Of a stretch of DNA of 64,000 bases, positions 1 to 12,344 are shown piece after piece; the stretch's first letter is position 1; each line of letters opens with the position of its first letter. Source of the DNA: Ampullaceana balthica. Taxonomy: Eukaryota; Mollusca; Gastropoda; Lymnaeidae. Below the pieces are notes generated by a model, which saw only the letters and a list, made by a program, of their open reading frames with translations, was not told where the DNA came from and searched no databases. The stretch covers positions 261,810 to 325,809 of the forward strand of contig CALYLW010000496.1 in the NCBI GenBank assembly GCA_944989445.1, given 5' to 3'. The position numbers were made by a program, and so were the translations under genes.

Positions 1-413
1 ACTCTCCCGCCCCTTACACAGGCAAGCCACACCCATTCCTAACGTGGACGGACACTCTCCCGCCCCTTACCCAGGCAAGCCACACCCATTCCTAACGTGG
101 CCGGCACTCCCCCCCCTTACCCAGGCAAGCCTCACCCATTCCTAACGTGCACGGACACTCTCCCGCCCCTTACCCAGGCAAGCCACACCCATTCCCATCG
201 TGGACGGACACTCTCCCGCCCCTTACCCAGGCAAGCCACACCCATTCCCATCGTGGACGGACACTCTCCCGCCCTTTACCCAGGCAAGCCACGCCCATTC
301 CTAACGTGGACGGACACTCTCCCGCCCCCTTACCCAGGCAAGCCACACCCATTCCTAACGTGGACGGACACTCTACCGCCCCTTACCCAGGCAAGCCACA
401 CCCATTCCTAACG
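1..413. repeat. 53-bp minisatellite, ~8 copies
   Basis: C-rich unit containing cccaggcaagccacacccat, repeated at 53-base spacing and cut by the window start. Substitutions are few. Open frames across it in both directions come from the repeat. Confidence 0.95.
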
Positions 414-777
414 TGGAATCAAATGACCATCACATCACAGGCGATACAAAAAAAATGCCAGTATGAAATACATGTACTCTAGTTTAAAATTACATAGTAT
501 GTTCATATTATTCAGCCTCACAACGATGCTGGCTAAATACATTAGACCAGGGATCCTCAAAAGACGGCACACGGCCCGAATGCGGTCGCTAATACCACCA
601 CACACATATCAACCCCAAATATCTGACAGGTATTTTTCTATGTCATTAGTCAAACTTCGCTTGGAAAGACTATCACTTTAAAGTTCATTAATAATAGTTT
701 CTGACTTTCGTTGTTGCTTTTTAGCCTAGTTTATGTATAGAATTTTTAATGAGAAACGAACATTTTTGAAATGGATT
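414..777. other. Non-repeat stretch, no gene seen
   Basis: AT-rich intronic sequence apart from a solo hAT-like end near 548. Short open frames have no recognisable content. Confidence 0.5.
548..585 (+). mobile_element. Solo hAT-like transposon end
   Basis: CAGGGATCCTCAAAAGACGG followed by a CGGCCCG..GCGG stretch resembles the common hAT terminus (CAGGG.TCCTCAAA..GCGGCCCG). No matching partner end was found within about 1 kb, so this is a truncated remnant. Confidence 0.4.
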
Positions 778-878
778 CGTTTGTGGATACCACCCCTCCC
801 CTACTAGGTGTGTGGATACCACCCCCCTACTAGGTGTGTGGATACCACCCCCCCCTACTAGGTGTGTGGACACAACTT
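778..878. repeat. 27-28-bp repeat, ~3.5 copies
   Basis: Unit tgtggataccacccc plus a variable C run and tactaggtg. The copies differ mainly in C-run length. Confidence 0.85.
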
Positions 879-1596
879 CAGGCACCTACCCCCCCCCCTT
901 CTCTTTTTTCGCGTGTAAAGCCATATGAATACTGTTAGATTAAAATAACATAAGATAAAATAACCACAACGTTCGTCCTGCCACAACTGTGACGAGACTT
1001 GGAGGCCTATCAAGTGACCAAGTCACAAGTTCCTCTGGTGACTCCTCTGGTGGGTAGCTGATGCTTTATGCCTGGTCACGGCATCACACTTCACAAACAA
1101 ACCCTCTTCCGGTTTCGGTATTGTTAGTCACTCTGGTTGGCCGATGGGATCTCCTGGCTGAAGCGAGCCATCTTATGTCGACTGGCATTCTGGACGGAAA
1201 CGGAGAGATGGCTCCCGGGACAACTTCAGGAACATTAGACGAATTAACAGAAAACAATTTTATTCGTTGCTCAGTTAAAAAATTATTATTATTACTTTTA
1301 TGGTAATACCTTATTTCAGCGCATTTTAAATATTTAGAACAAAATAAATAAAATAACTTACTCTTACTAATTTAAACACTTAAATCAGAAATAAAAAAAG
1401 TAATTAATGCTTTACAATTAGTTTTTCGTGTGTTTTGTTGAGTTTAAAGGGGGTTTTAACTTAGAAAAGGGTTTTTAAAAGCAGACTTCCAACAACAACA
1501 ATGGCGCCGTTAGTCACAGAAGACAGTGAAATATACACATTTTTATTTCGCACAAATCGTATAATAGTAATTTATTTCAACAAAAAAATAATGTCT
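879..1596. other. Unassigned intronic stretch
   Basis: A moderately GC-rich block at about 980-1250 with an 81-codon open frame is followed by AT-rich sequence. The encoded peptide matches no family I recognise. The local duplication cctctggtgactcctctggtg is visible near 1032. Confidence 0.4.
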
Positions 1597-2920
1597 TGTT
1601 ATATTTCCCCACGACTGATCCATGTCATATTTCCCCACGACTGATCCATGTCATATTTCCCCACGACTGATCCATGTCATATTTCCCCACGACTGATCCA
1701 TGCCATATTTCCCCACGACTGATCCATGTCATATTTCCCCACGACTGATCCATGCCATATTTCCCCACGACTGATCCATGTCATATTTCCCCACGACTGA
1801 TCCATGTCATATTTCCCCACAACTGATCCATGTCATATTTCCCCACGACTGATCCATGCCATATTTCCCCACGACTGATCCATGCCATATTTCCCCACGA
1901 CTGATCCATGTCATATTTCCCCACGACTGATCCATGCCATATTTCCCCACGACTGATCCATGTCATATTTCCCCACGACTGATCCATGCCATATTTCCCC
2001 ACGACTGATCCATGCCATATTTCCCCACGACTGATCCATGTCATATTTCCCCACGACTGATCCATGCCATATTTCCCCACGACTGATCCATGCCATATTT
2101 CCCCACGACTGATCCATGCCATATTTCCCCACGACTGATCCATGCCATATTTCCCCACGACTGATCCATGCCATATTTCCCCACGACTGATCCATGCCAT
2201 ATTTCCCCACGACTGATCCATGTCATATTTCCCCACGACTGATCCATGCCATATTTCCCCACGACTGATCCATGCCATATTTCCCCACGACTGATCCATG
2301 CCATATTTCCCCACGACTGATCCATGTCATATTTCCCCACGACTGATCCATGCCATATTTCCCCACGACTGATCCATGCCATATTTCCCCACGACTGATC
2401 CATGCCATATTTCCCCACGACTGATCCATGTCATATTTCCCCACGACTGATCCATGTCATATTTCCCCACGACTGATCCATGCCATATTTCCCCACGACT
2501 GATCCATGCCATATTTCCCCACGACTGATCCATGCCATATTTCCCCACGACTGATCCATGCCATATTTCCCCACGACTGATCCATGCCATATTTCCCCAC
2601 GACTGATCCATGCCATATTTCCCCACGACTGATCCATGCCATATTTCCCCACGACTGATCCATGCCATATTTCCCCACGACTGATCCATGTCATATTTCC
2701 CCACGACTGATCCATGCCATATTTCCCCACGACTGATCCATGCCATATTTCCCCACGACTGATCCATGCCATATTTCCCCACGACTGATCCATGCCATAT
2801 TTCCCCACGACTGATCCATGTCATATTTCCCCACGACTGATCCATGCCATATTTCCCCACGACTGATCCATGCCATATTTCCCCACGACTGATCCATGTT
2901 ATATTTCCCCACGACTGATC
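1597..2920. repeat. 26-bp minisatellite, ~51 copies
   Basis: Unit atatttccccacgactgatc plus catgyc. The copies are almost identical except for a T/C variant (catgTcat or catgCcat) that alternates irregularly. Because 26 is not a multiple of 3, a reading frame passes through all three phases; all minus-strand phases are open, giving spurious overlapping ORFs. Confidence 0.97.
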
Positions 2921-2990
2921 TGTGTTGTATTTTTTCTCTACTGTCCGTTGTTATATTTGTTCACAACTGATCCATGTTATATTTGTTCAC
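2921..2990. repeat. Degraded edge of the 26-bp array
   Basis: Two or three diverged units with tgttcacaact in place of ccccacgact. Divergence is concentrated at the array edge, as expected when the centre is homogenised. Confidence 0.7.
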
Positions 2991-4390
2991 AACTGCCTTT
3001 TATTCAAGACCCTCACTTGAATTAAGAAACGATTTAATATTATCACTTGATTCACTTATTAAACGAAAATAAATTACTAAAGGTATCTGACACAACATTG
3101 AGACTTTGAGATTTCAATATCAGGGTATATCAATGTTACCTCTAACCTGCGCGGTCGCGTAGCTTTCTGCCATACATTATACACTCGCATCGAATTTCTA
3201 TAAGATTAATACAGGCCTTTTTGTTTTTGCTGGATGTAAAATTTTGGACACAATATATATAATGTGCAAACGAGCTAATTTTTCAACACCAACAAACGAA
3301 GCTTAGATGTAAAATTGGTCGTAGCCATCCTCTATCGGGTTGTGAGGACCGTTCAAGTCAATAAGCTATTAGTAGAACCGTGACAAAGCGGGTGGGCACT
3401 CACACCGGCCCCTCTACTAATGACAGTTGAACACCCCGCCCCCCCCCCTTTCCCCCGCCCCGCCCGTGGGTCGCAGGTTGATGTGCTTCGTGTAAGTCCC
3501 ACTATGACACAGCTTATCTCTGTAGTAGGCCCAGTAAATTAGCCTTTCAGGTAATAGCCTTCTGGGTCCTCACATTCCAGACTTTCGTGGGTCGTTAGGA
3601 CGACACTAACCCGTGTGTGTGTGTGTGTGTGGAATACCTAGCCGCTCCCGACCCGGAGGCGGGAGAGGGTGAGGAAAGTTGTCAGCGAAAGTGGAAGTGT
3701 TTTTTTTTGGTGGGTGGGTGGGGGGGGGGCGGGGCGTTATACTATTAAATTATCTCAGTAGGGGCGTGATGATAAACTCTTCTTGCTAATATTTATGGCA
3801 GAAATGTTGTTTATAGCTGATAGTTTTAACCCAATACGGCTAACCCTTCATACACGAACTGTGGCTTGTAGTTAACATTCATTGTGCAGTTAGCTGTCAT
3901 AACTATGTACTACAATAAAAGTATTGCCGTCTTGACACAACAAACCTTACAGTTAACAACATAATTATTAATCCAAAAGTTAACGATATTTTTTCTTTCA
4001 AAACTAATTTGTGTATGACGGACATAATTCATTTTTCTTTTCTCCCCACCATAGATCGATGTTTGGGCAGTTTTTAGAAAACAATATCGTTTAGGTTTAG
4101 ACTTAGACCAACTACAAAATGTTTTAGTGGGTTAAAAAAAAACACAGTCTCCTTCGTATGCCAAATCTGGTTAAATAAAAAATATAAAAAAAGAAGTAAA
4201 TATACCTTTTCTCACCACTTGAAAGGTTGGGCGCCCCTCTCACTAACATTGTTGACTGAAAAATTCTGCAAGTTTGTGACAGAATGGCCAGGTAAACCTT
4301 GACAAGCTGACCAAAAAGCCGGAATGTGTTTTGGGATCTCAAGTCACTGTGTGACACATTGTCTGTCATTGTACTGTTACGCTCATTCAG
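2991..4390. other. Gene-free stretch with C- and G-rich runs
   Basis: Holds a MITE remnant (3132-3306), a pyrimidine block at 3433-3470, a (GT)n run near 3617-3631 and a G-rich tract at about 3708-3738 that could pair with the C-rich block. Otherwise AT-rich with no coding evidence. Confidence 0.5.
3132..3306 (+). mobile_element. MITE family M, copy 1 (degraded)
   Basis: Starts aatgttacctctaacctgcg and ends caacaaacgaagcttag, the same order as the best copy at 45239-45386. The right terminal repeat is lost. Confidence 0.6.
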
Positions 4391-4662
4391 TTTGTGTTGT
4401 CACAACTTGTACGTCACATGTCTGTATTGTCACAACTTGTACGTCACATGTCTGTATTGTCACAACTTGTACGTCACATGTCTGTATTGTCACAACTTGT
4501 ACGTCACATGTCTGTATTGTCACAACTTGTACGTCACATGTCTGTATTGTCACAACTTGTACGTCACATGTCTGTATTGTCACAACTTGTACGTCACATG
4601 TCTGTATTGTCACAACTTGTACGTCACATGTCTGTATTGTCACAACTTGTATGTCACATTTC
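4391..4662. repeat. 30-bp minisatellite, 9 copies
   Basis: Unit cacaacttgtacgtcacatg plus tctgtattgt, nearly perfect except in the first and last copies. 30 is divisible by 3, so several frames stay open; these are not genes. Confidence 0.95.
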
Positions 4663-5207
4663 TGTACGTATTTTTGTCCCAAAATGCGCAGTTATTATGT
4701 ATTATCATCTTTTTAAACTTTAACTGCTATTGAATTAATTAAGACAATTAAGTGTCATAAATAGTATATTATCCCTTGAACTATTGGGTTTTCCATTTTT
4801 AAAATGACTTTTTTAGAACTGAAACCTTTTTTTGCTTTTGTTTTGGTTATCCTGTTGCTATTGTTCCTCCCATCTACGGTATCGCTCCCCACCCCCTGGC
4901 GTGACACCACTTCCGGCATTCGGCGGGATATATTGGGGTTACCTGCGGGCCCTGATAACCTTTTCCGCAACTCCTAATTGTTACGCCCAAGAGATAATTA
5001 CCCTGTAACTCTATCTCCCAACAATTTGTTACGGCGTCTTGACTTTGTGTCACTCGCCCCAGTCCACCAGCTACAGTGTTTTTAAGTGGCGTCCTCTACC
5101 AACGTTCCCTGGAGTTTCCCAGGCGGACCGAAGCGGCCCTGTGATACTGGTGCCGTCAACATAAACAGTGATGGTCACATGAAACAACTTGTAATTGATG
5201 AATCTGC
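4663..5207. other. Unassigned stretch
   Basis: AT-rich start, then a GC-richer block (about 4860-5180) with a short minus-strand open frame of no recognisable family. It may be upstream debris of the LINE at 5343. Confidence 0.35.
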
Positions 5208-5355
5208 CACCGGTCTCTGTTGCAGTTTGTCCACATGTCTCTGTTGCAGTTTGTCTACCGGTCTCTGGTGCTGTTTGTCCACTTATCTCTGTTGCTGTTT
5301 GTCCACCGTTCTCTGTAGCAGTTTGTCCACCGGTCTCTGTGGCAGTTTGTCCACC
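5208..5355. repeat. 24-bp repeat, ~6 copies, ending at a LINE fragment
   Basis: Imperfect unit cggtctctgttgcagtttgt plus ccac. The last unit (cagtttgtccac) continues in frame into the LINE reading frame, so the array may have grown from the truncated LINE edge. Confidence 0.85.
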
Positions 5356-6011
5356 AGTACGGCATGGAAATCAATGCAGAAAAGACCAAGGTCATGGCAA
5401 ATAGTAAATTCACAAGCGAGATTCAGATAAACGAGCAAAAACTCGAAGAAGTCTCCACCTTCAAGTATCTAGGGGCCATAATATCCGACGAAGGCTCAAA
5501 GCCAGAAATTCTTGCCAGAGTAGCCCAAACAATGGCAGCATTGAACAAATTAAAGCACATCTGACAAAGTAAGAAACTCTCCCTGAGATCAAAGATCCGG
5601 CTAATGCGCTCTCTGGCGATGTCGGTCTTTTTGTATGGTTGTGAGGCTTGGACGCTCACTGCAGACCTCCAAAGAAGAATCAAAGCGCTAGAGATGAGAT
5701 GTTTCAGAAAGATATTGAACATCTCCTACACAGCGCACATCACACACGAAGCGGTCCGCAACACAATAAGTACTGTCATTGGCCCCTACGATGACCTACT
5801 CACATCAATTAAGAAGAGGAAATTACGATGGTACGGACACGTGACAAGAACTGGAGGTCTCGCAATAACCATATTACAAGGCACAGTCCAGGGAGGAAGG
5901 AAAAGAGGCAGACAAAAGAAGAGATGGGAGGACGATATCAAAGAGTGGACCGGTCTGTCATTCAGCGACTCTCAAAGGGCAGCACAGGACCGTGACAAAT
6001 GGCGTGTGTAA
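5343..6011 (+). pseudogene. Non-LTR retrotransposon (LINE) ORF2 C-terminal fragment
   Basis: Open frame with one in-frame TGA (5562-5564) separating two parts in the same phase. Part one has GMEINAEKTKVM and KYLGAIISDEGS, typical of the end of a LINE reverse transcriptase. Part two has SVFLYGCEAWTL, RCFRKIL, KRKLRWYGHVTR, GGRKRGRQKKRWEDD and AAQDRDKW, the usual C-terminal tail of invertebrate LINE ORF2. The catalytic RT motifs and endonuclease are missing, so this is a 5'-truncated dead copy. The stop most likely replaces a Trp codon. The clade cannot be fixed from this fragment. Confidence 0.88.
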
Positions 6012-6350
6012 GTGAGCAGTTCACGATGGTGCCCCAACGACCCAACAACGGGTTAAGGGATAGTTCAAGTTCACAGCTGATTTGAAAGCTTTGAACATGC
6101 CGCTTCTCGAAGCACCCACACAGTTCTCGGAATGACTTACACCCAGTCAACATTCAAAATGTATTTCTAGATAAACCAAGCTCAACTCATAAGTTATCAT
6201 CGGCCATGAATATTGTGGGCCCTGTATTCAGGTCATAATGACTTTTTCATATTAAACCGTTACGTTTTAGAAACATTTTGACTGCCCCTGAATCAGCCAA
6301 AATCACCCAGTTCGGACAACAGGAGATGTACAAGCTCCCCCCCCCTTTCC
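6012..6350 (+). other. Probable LINE 3' tail, then unique sequence
   Basis: The stretch just after the LINE stop (to about 6060) looks like its 3' UTR. The remainder shows nothing recognisable except a C run at about 6337-6354. Confidence 0.35.
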
Positions 6351-6825
6351 CCCGGTACTCCTTACACCTTTAAGCCGGTACTCCTTACACCTTTAAGCCG
6401 GTACTCCTTACACCTTTAAGCTGGTACTCCTTACACCTTTAAGTCGGTACTCCTTACACCTTTAAGCCGGTACTCCTTACACCTTTAAGCTGGTACTCCT
6501 TACACCTTTAAGCCGGTACTCCTTACACCTTTAAGCCGGTACTCCTTACTCCTTTTAGCCGGTACTCCTTACACCTTTAAGCCGGTACTTATTACACCTG
6601 TTTAGCCGGTACTCCTTACACCTTTAAGCCGGTACTTATTACACCTGTTTAGCCGGTACTCCTTACACCCTTAAGCCGGTACTTATTACACCTTTTAGCC
6701 GGTACTCCTTACACCTTTAAGCCGGTACTTATTACACCTTTTTAGCCGGTACTCCTTACACTTACACCTTCAAGCTGGTACTTATTACACCTTTTAGCCG
6801 GTACTCCTTACACCTTTTATGCCGG
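6351..6825. repeat. 23-bp minisatellite, ~20 copies
   Basis: Unit gccggtactccttacacctt plus taa. The 3' half alternates with a variant unit (ggtacttattacacctgttt), giving a two-unit higher-order pattern. Confidence 0.93.
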
Positions 6826-7285
6826 GTTGTAAATTGACCTGGACAATAACGGTCGCCATCTTATAAGACCAATTTGTTTTTTTTCTTACTACGCGGCCAC
6901 GTGTTAAGACTTTGCAATCATTGCCTAGCTCTCATTTCCCCTAACACGAGAGAGGGGGGGGGGAATGTCATTCCAGCGACTCTCGCCCATGCCGCGCTTT
7001 TCTCCCTATTTAAAAATGTATCGCGCCTCTTGCTTGACGATAATTTCTGGAGCGGTCCTTCACGAGGAGCACAAGAATTTCGCCATATACCAGCGTGGGC
7101 TCGCCACCAGGCTTGAGGGACAAGTACAGGTGTGATAGAAAACAAAATAAAATAATCTAGGAACATTTCGTGTCCTAAAAGTGAGTGTGCATATCGCTAT
7201 GTTGCCATGTGATGGTACTTGTTAGGGATATTAGGTTATTGAATCGGCTACAACGAAGGTATTTGCTCGTTGGCGTGTCTATATT
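6826..7285. other. Unassigned stretch
   Basis: Relatively GC-rich with a G run at about 6953-6963 and short open frames on both strands without recognisable content. Confidence 0.35.
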
Positions 7286-8105
7286 GGGGATTTATGGCCC
7301 TTGGATTGACTCTGGCAGGGATTTATGGCCCTTGGATTGACTCTGGCAGGGATATATGGCCCTTGGATTGACTGTCTGGGATATATGGCCCTTGGATTGA
7401 CTGTCTGGGATATATGGCCCTTGGATTGACTGTCTGGGATATATGGCCCTTGGATTGACTCTGGCAGGGATTTATGGCCCTTGGATTGACTCTGGCAGGG
7501 ATTTATGGCCCTTGGATTGACTCTGTCAGGGATATATGACCCTTGGATTGACTCTGGCAGGGATATATGGCCCTTGGATTGACTCTGTCAGGGATATATG
7601 ACCCTTGGATTGACTCTGGCAGGGATATATGGCCCTTGGATTGACTCTGGCAGGGATTTATGGCCCTTGGATTGACTCTGGCAGGGATATATGGCCCTTG
7701 GATTGACTCTGGCAGGGATTTATGGCCCTTGGATTGACTCTGGCAGGGATTTATCGTCCTTGAATTTACTCTGTCAGGGATATATGGCCCTTGGATTGAC
7801 TCTGTTCAGGGATATATGGCCCTTGGATTGACTGTCTGGGATATATGACCCTTGGATTGACTGTCTGGGATATATGGCCCTTGGATTGACTGTCTGGGAT
7901 ATATCGTCCTTGAATTTACTCTGTCAGGGATATATGGCCCTTGGATTGACTCTGTTCAGGGATATATGGCCCTTGGATTGACTGTCTGGGATATATGACC
8001 CTTGGATTGACTGTCTGGGATATATCGTCCTTGAATGTACTCTGTCAGGGATATATGGCCCTTGGATTGACTCTGTTCAGGGATGTGTGGTCCTTGGATA
8101 GTCTC
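7286..8105. repeat. 28-31-bp minisatellite, ~27 copies
   Basis: Unit ggcccttggattgactctgg plus cagggatatat. Length variants (tgtctggg versus tctggcaggg) occur in blocks, and a segment with atcgtccttgaatttactct recurs three times, which shows higher-order duplication. Confidence 0.93.
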
Positions 8106-8241
8106 TGTAGCATGTATCTGAAATTTCATAACAATGGTTGGAACGTTTTATAAATTAAAGCAGTTGGGTTGAGGTTACTGAGTTCATGAAAAAAACGTTC
8201 ATGGTCATAAATGGATAGGAATCTTTGAAATAAATAAAAGG

Positions 8242-8512
8242 CTATATATGTTATGTAAACAACATACTACAGGCTGTATACGTTATGTAAACAACACACT
8301 AGAGGCTGTATACGTTATGTAAACAACATACTACAGGCTGTCTACGTTATGTAAACAACATACTACAGGCTGTATACGTTATGTAAACAACATACTACAG
8401 GCTGTATATGTTATGTAAACAACATACTACAGGCTGTATACGTTATATAAACAACATACTACAGGCTGTATACGTTATGTAAACAACATACTACAGGCTG
8501 TATACGTTATAT
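8242..8512. repeat. 32-bp minisatellite, ~8.5 copies
   Basis: Unit gttatgtaaacaacatacta plus caggctgtatac, nearly perfect. Confidence 0.94.
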
Positions 8513-8649
8513 AAAAGCTTTGCAGTGAGTTCTACCCATGTAAAATTAATTTCCAACTAATCCGTACAGTCCATGCTCTTATCATTCTTAATTACCGGAT
8601 TTACCGAGATTAAAATGTTTAAGCCTCTAGTAGTTTCCCATGGAGCAGT

Positions 8650-8995
8650 GTGAGAACATCTGCATGGCATGACGTAGCTTCATTTGCAGTGTGAGATCTC
8701 CTATATGACATGACGTATCTTCATTTCTAGTGTGAGAACCTCTGCATTCACCTCCAGTGTGAGAATCACTTCATGGCATGATGTAGCTTTACCGTTTACC
8801 TCCAGTGTGAGAACCCCTATATGCCATGACGTAGCTTCACATCCAGTATGAGAATCTCTGCATGACATTTTTTGTGGATTTTTTTTTCTACAAAAAATGC
8901 TGCGCAGATTAAAGGGAACATTTGACATGGCGTAGCTTCAACCTCTAGTGTGAGAAGCCCTGCATGACAGGACGTAGCTTCACCTCCTCAAGTTT
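8650..8995. repeat. ~40-bp imperfect repeat, ~8 copies, with a MITE fragment inside
   Basis: Unit includes gtgtgagaa, gcatgacatgacgtagcttc and acctc. It is interrupted at about 8862-8922 by a fragment of MITE family M. Confidence 0.8.
8862..8922 (-). mobile_element. MITE family M terminal fragment
   Basis: Ends with tgctgcgcagattaaaggga and acatt, the same terminus as the copy at 51841. It splits the surrounding 40-bp array. Confidence 0.5.
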
Positions 8996-10185
8996 CACAG
9001 CGACCTGACCTGGAATGTATGTCCAGTCGAATAATTCACGCGAGACTAACCTCCCATACCTTATTATTGTGTTAGCGGTTATACAACCCCCCCCCCACCA
9101 CAGGGGATCTTGTGGACAGTCGGTCATTCATGGCTGGGGTCATGTAGTCATGTAAGAGGTCAAACGTTGCATTCTGGGACACGGGAGCTCCTATGTGGCA
9201 CATTCCTCACTCACAAAGACTTGGATTGGGGTGTCGTTGGAAAAAAAATAATCGCTTAAGTTTTGATATCGGAGATGCTTCCAGCAATAGTTTGGAGAAA
9301 TCATTTTGACATTTAGGGGTTTGGATACGCTTAGGACGCAATAAACCTCTGTTTAGAAGGAGCACTTGTAACAGATCAGATAAAATAAATAAAAACAAGT
9401 AATAAAAACTCGAATGAGTATTTAAACGCAGTTTCTAACAAAGAATTTCAGATTTTTTTAATTCAAGGGAAATAATTATAGATTACATTAAAAGTCGATT
9501 CAAATATGTAATTATGCAACTAAACACAATATGACGTCATATCCCCTCACGCTACATCACACCAAAAATGTGTCAATATAATGCGCACCGCGAAACAATC
9601 TATTTCTAACATAAGCATTCACATAGCGGGAAAACCCCATTAACTATCATTCTAGATTACATTCAAAGCCATTTCAAATCAATAATTTTGAAGCGAAACA
9701 AAACAATTGCTATCTACAAATTGCTGCTAAAATTACGAGAGTCTAACTAAAGAGATTTTTTCAAAAATTCCTTCTCCAACTTTGTTCTAAATATTATTAG
9801 CTATCGTTTGGCGTTTGTTTCAACCCGATAACTGTTATGGTTGTCGAGAAATTGACAAAATACTGATATTTTTTCGTTTTTTAAAAATTTTCCAAGATAT
9901 CCAGTAAATCGTTTCGTGAATTTTTTTTGGTCCGTGCACATCCTTGGGACCTCCTTAACATATTTGCAAAAGACCCGAACCCTCTATCTGGTATGGTTCA
10001 GGGGAGTTCCTGTTCAAAGCGCGAAAAGACTAGCCAGACTTTTCGAATCTATAAACGCAAACGCAATTCCCAAGGGAAATTGCGTTAACATCAATTATTC
10101 TAATTGTGAAACTTAATTTGAAATTGGGTCGCTGGTATCACATATTAGGTCACTGTAAGCCGTAAGCACATAATTGATCAGACTA
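8996..10185. other. AT-rich stretch with one dispersed-repeat trace
   Basis: No gene. The motif ataatgcgcaccgcga near 9578 is shared with dispersed family A (24421, 62196), and two similar segments near 9480 and 9650 (tagattacatt.aaagtcgattcaaat-like) are an old local duplication. Confidence 0.45.
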
Positions 10186-10430
10186 TGTTACAACGGATTG
10201 TGTCTGTTACAACGAATTGTGTCTGTTACAACGGACTGTATCTCAGTTACAACGGATTTCATCTCTGTTACAACGGACTGTGGCTCTGTCACAACGGACT
10301 GTGTCTATGCTACAACGGAATGTGTCTCTGTTACAAAGGTCTGTGTCTCTGTTACAACGGTCTGTGTCTCTGTTATAACGATATCTGTCTCTGTCACAAA
10401 GGACTGTGTCTCTATTACAACGAACTGTGT
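10186..10430. repeat. 19-21-bp repeat, ~12 copies
   Basis: Unit tctgttacaacggactgtgt with many substitutions. Short open frames on both strands across it come from the repeat. Confidence 0.88.
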
Positions 10431-11139
10431 TCATAATTTTGATCAATTTCACAACTACTTGTGCCCTGTAATTTATCTTTGCCCCAATTCCTAATGGGGT
10501 TATTTGTTCTCGGCTGGGGGCGTTGGTATAAGAAAGTTCAACTGTTCACATCCGCTTGTTTGTTTCCCGAGTTCGAGTCACAGCTCATCCCCGTTAGGAG
10601 ACGCTTGGAATGGGAGGAATGCCATGGGAATTTATTTCATTCACTCAGGGGAGTGACATGTTTAGTGGGGGTGGAGGTGCTACAGGAGGGGGGATCAGTT
10701 GAGGCATGAAGTTAAAGGGGGGGGGGAGGGGGGAGTAACTGCAGTTTGAGTTGTGTCGCTCAAATCACTTGATTTGATCCGCACACAAACATAAGGGTCG
10801 TAGGCGTAAACTCGCTTAATGGTCGTAGGCGTAAACTCGCTTAATGGTCGCAGGCATAGACTAACTTGACGGGTCCAGTGTCAAAGGTTTTAGAAAATTC
10901 CTTAAAGAAATGTAAAGGGTGCCTATATTATCAGTAACACAGATAGTTCATTTAAATGTATTCTCCTCAGTCAGGTCTCTTAGAATGGATATAATCATAG
11001 CATAATATAACGATAGAATCATGGACATTTTTAAGTCTAATTAGCGTTAGACAATGTTATTTTGTTGGGAGCTCTCCTCTTCCTGCTGGAGCCATGGAAA
11101 AAAACAACATTGCACTGGTTATATACTCACCACTGCACA
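10431..11139. other. Unassigned stretch with a short repeat and G run
   Basis: Includes a G-rich tract at about 10718-10735 and a 25-bp unit (gtcgtaggcgtaaactcgct plus taatg) in about 2.5 copies at 10795-10860. Confidence 0.5.
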
Positions 11140-12130
11140 TAACGTACACTCAGCCCTGCACTAAAATTTCACTCAGCCCTGCATTAAACTTTCACTCAGC
11201 CCTGCACTTAAACTTTCACTCAGCCCTACACTAAACATTCACTCAGACCCTGCACTAAATATTCACTCAGACCTGCACTAAATATTCACTCAGACCTGCA
11301 CTAAATATTCACTCAGACCTGCACTAAACTATTCACTCAGACCTGCACTAAATATTCACTCAGACCTGCACTAAACTTTCACTCAGACCTGCACTAAACT
11401 ATTCACTCAGACCTGCACTAAACTTTCACTCAGACCTGCACTAAACATTCACTCAGACCTGCACTAAACATTCACTCAGACCTGCACTAAACATTCACTC
11501 AGACCTGCACTAAACATTCACTCAGACCTGCACTAAATATTCACTCAGACCTGCACTAAACTATTCACTCAGACCTGCACTAAACTTTCACTCAGACCTG
11601 CACTAAACTATTCACTCAGACCTGCACTAAACATTCACTCAGACCTGCACTAAACTTTCACTCAGACCTGCACTAAACATTCACTCAGACCCTGCACTAA
11701 ACATTCACTCAGACCCTGCACTAAACATTCACTCAGACCTGCACTAAACATTCACTCAGACCCTGCACTAAACATTCACTCAGACCCTGCACTAAACTAT
11801 TCACTCAGACCCTGCACTAAACTTTCACTCAGACCTGCACTAAACATTCACTCAGACCCTGCACTAAACTTTCACTCAGCCCTGCACTAAACTTTCACTC
11901 AGACCCTGCACTAAACTTTCACTCAGCCCTGCACTAAACATTCACTCAGCCCTGCACTAAACTTTCACTCAGCCCTGCACTAAACTTGCACTCAGGCCTG
12001 CACTAAACTTTCACTCAGCCATGACACTAAACATACAGTTGGCCATGCACTAAACTTTCACTCGGCCATGAGCCATGAACTAAACTTACAGTTAGCCATG
12101 CACTAAACTTATAGTTGGCCCTGCATTAAA
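11140..12130. repeat. 23-24-bp minisatellite, ~42 copies
   Basis: Unit cctgcactaaacattcactc plus aga. Variants (aaatatt, aaacttt, aaactatt, gaccctg) occur in runs, with diverged copies at both ends. Confidence 0.95.
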
Positions 12131-12344
12131 TTAATTCAACTGGATATTGATGTCAAACGGCAGTATCACGATTTGAAGATAAAAAAACTTTACTTGGGGG
12201 TGGGGGGGGTGGTGAGGATGGAGTTGGTGGCGTGGGTGGTCGTATGAAATTTATTTTTGCGCTAAAATATTTTATACATAAATTATTTGTTAGGCTTTTT
12301 TGTACCAGAGGAGACGAAAATAATATATAGAGTTGCGTGGATAT
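12131..12344. other. Spacer with G-rich tract
   Basis: G-rich run at about 12194-12240; otherwise AT-rich with no feature. Confidence 0.4.

Noticed and set aside
1061..1306. 81-codon frame as a small gene
   Set aside because: No recognisable homology, low-complexity Leu tail from an ATTATT run, and no promoter or splice evidence.
1781..2912. Overlapping minus-strand frames (GKYGMDQSWGNMAWISR)
   Set aside because: Repeat products of the 26-bp array, seen in all three minus phases.
4324..4733. Cys-rich 130-codon frame resembling zinc-binding repeats
   Set aside because: Entirely from a 30-bp repeat, with similar open frames in the other phases.
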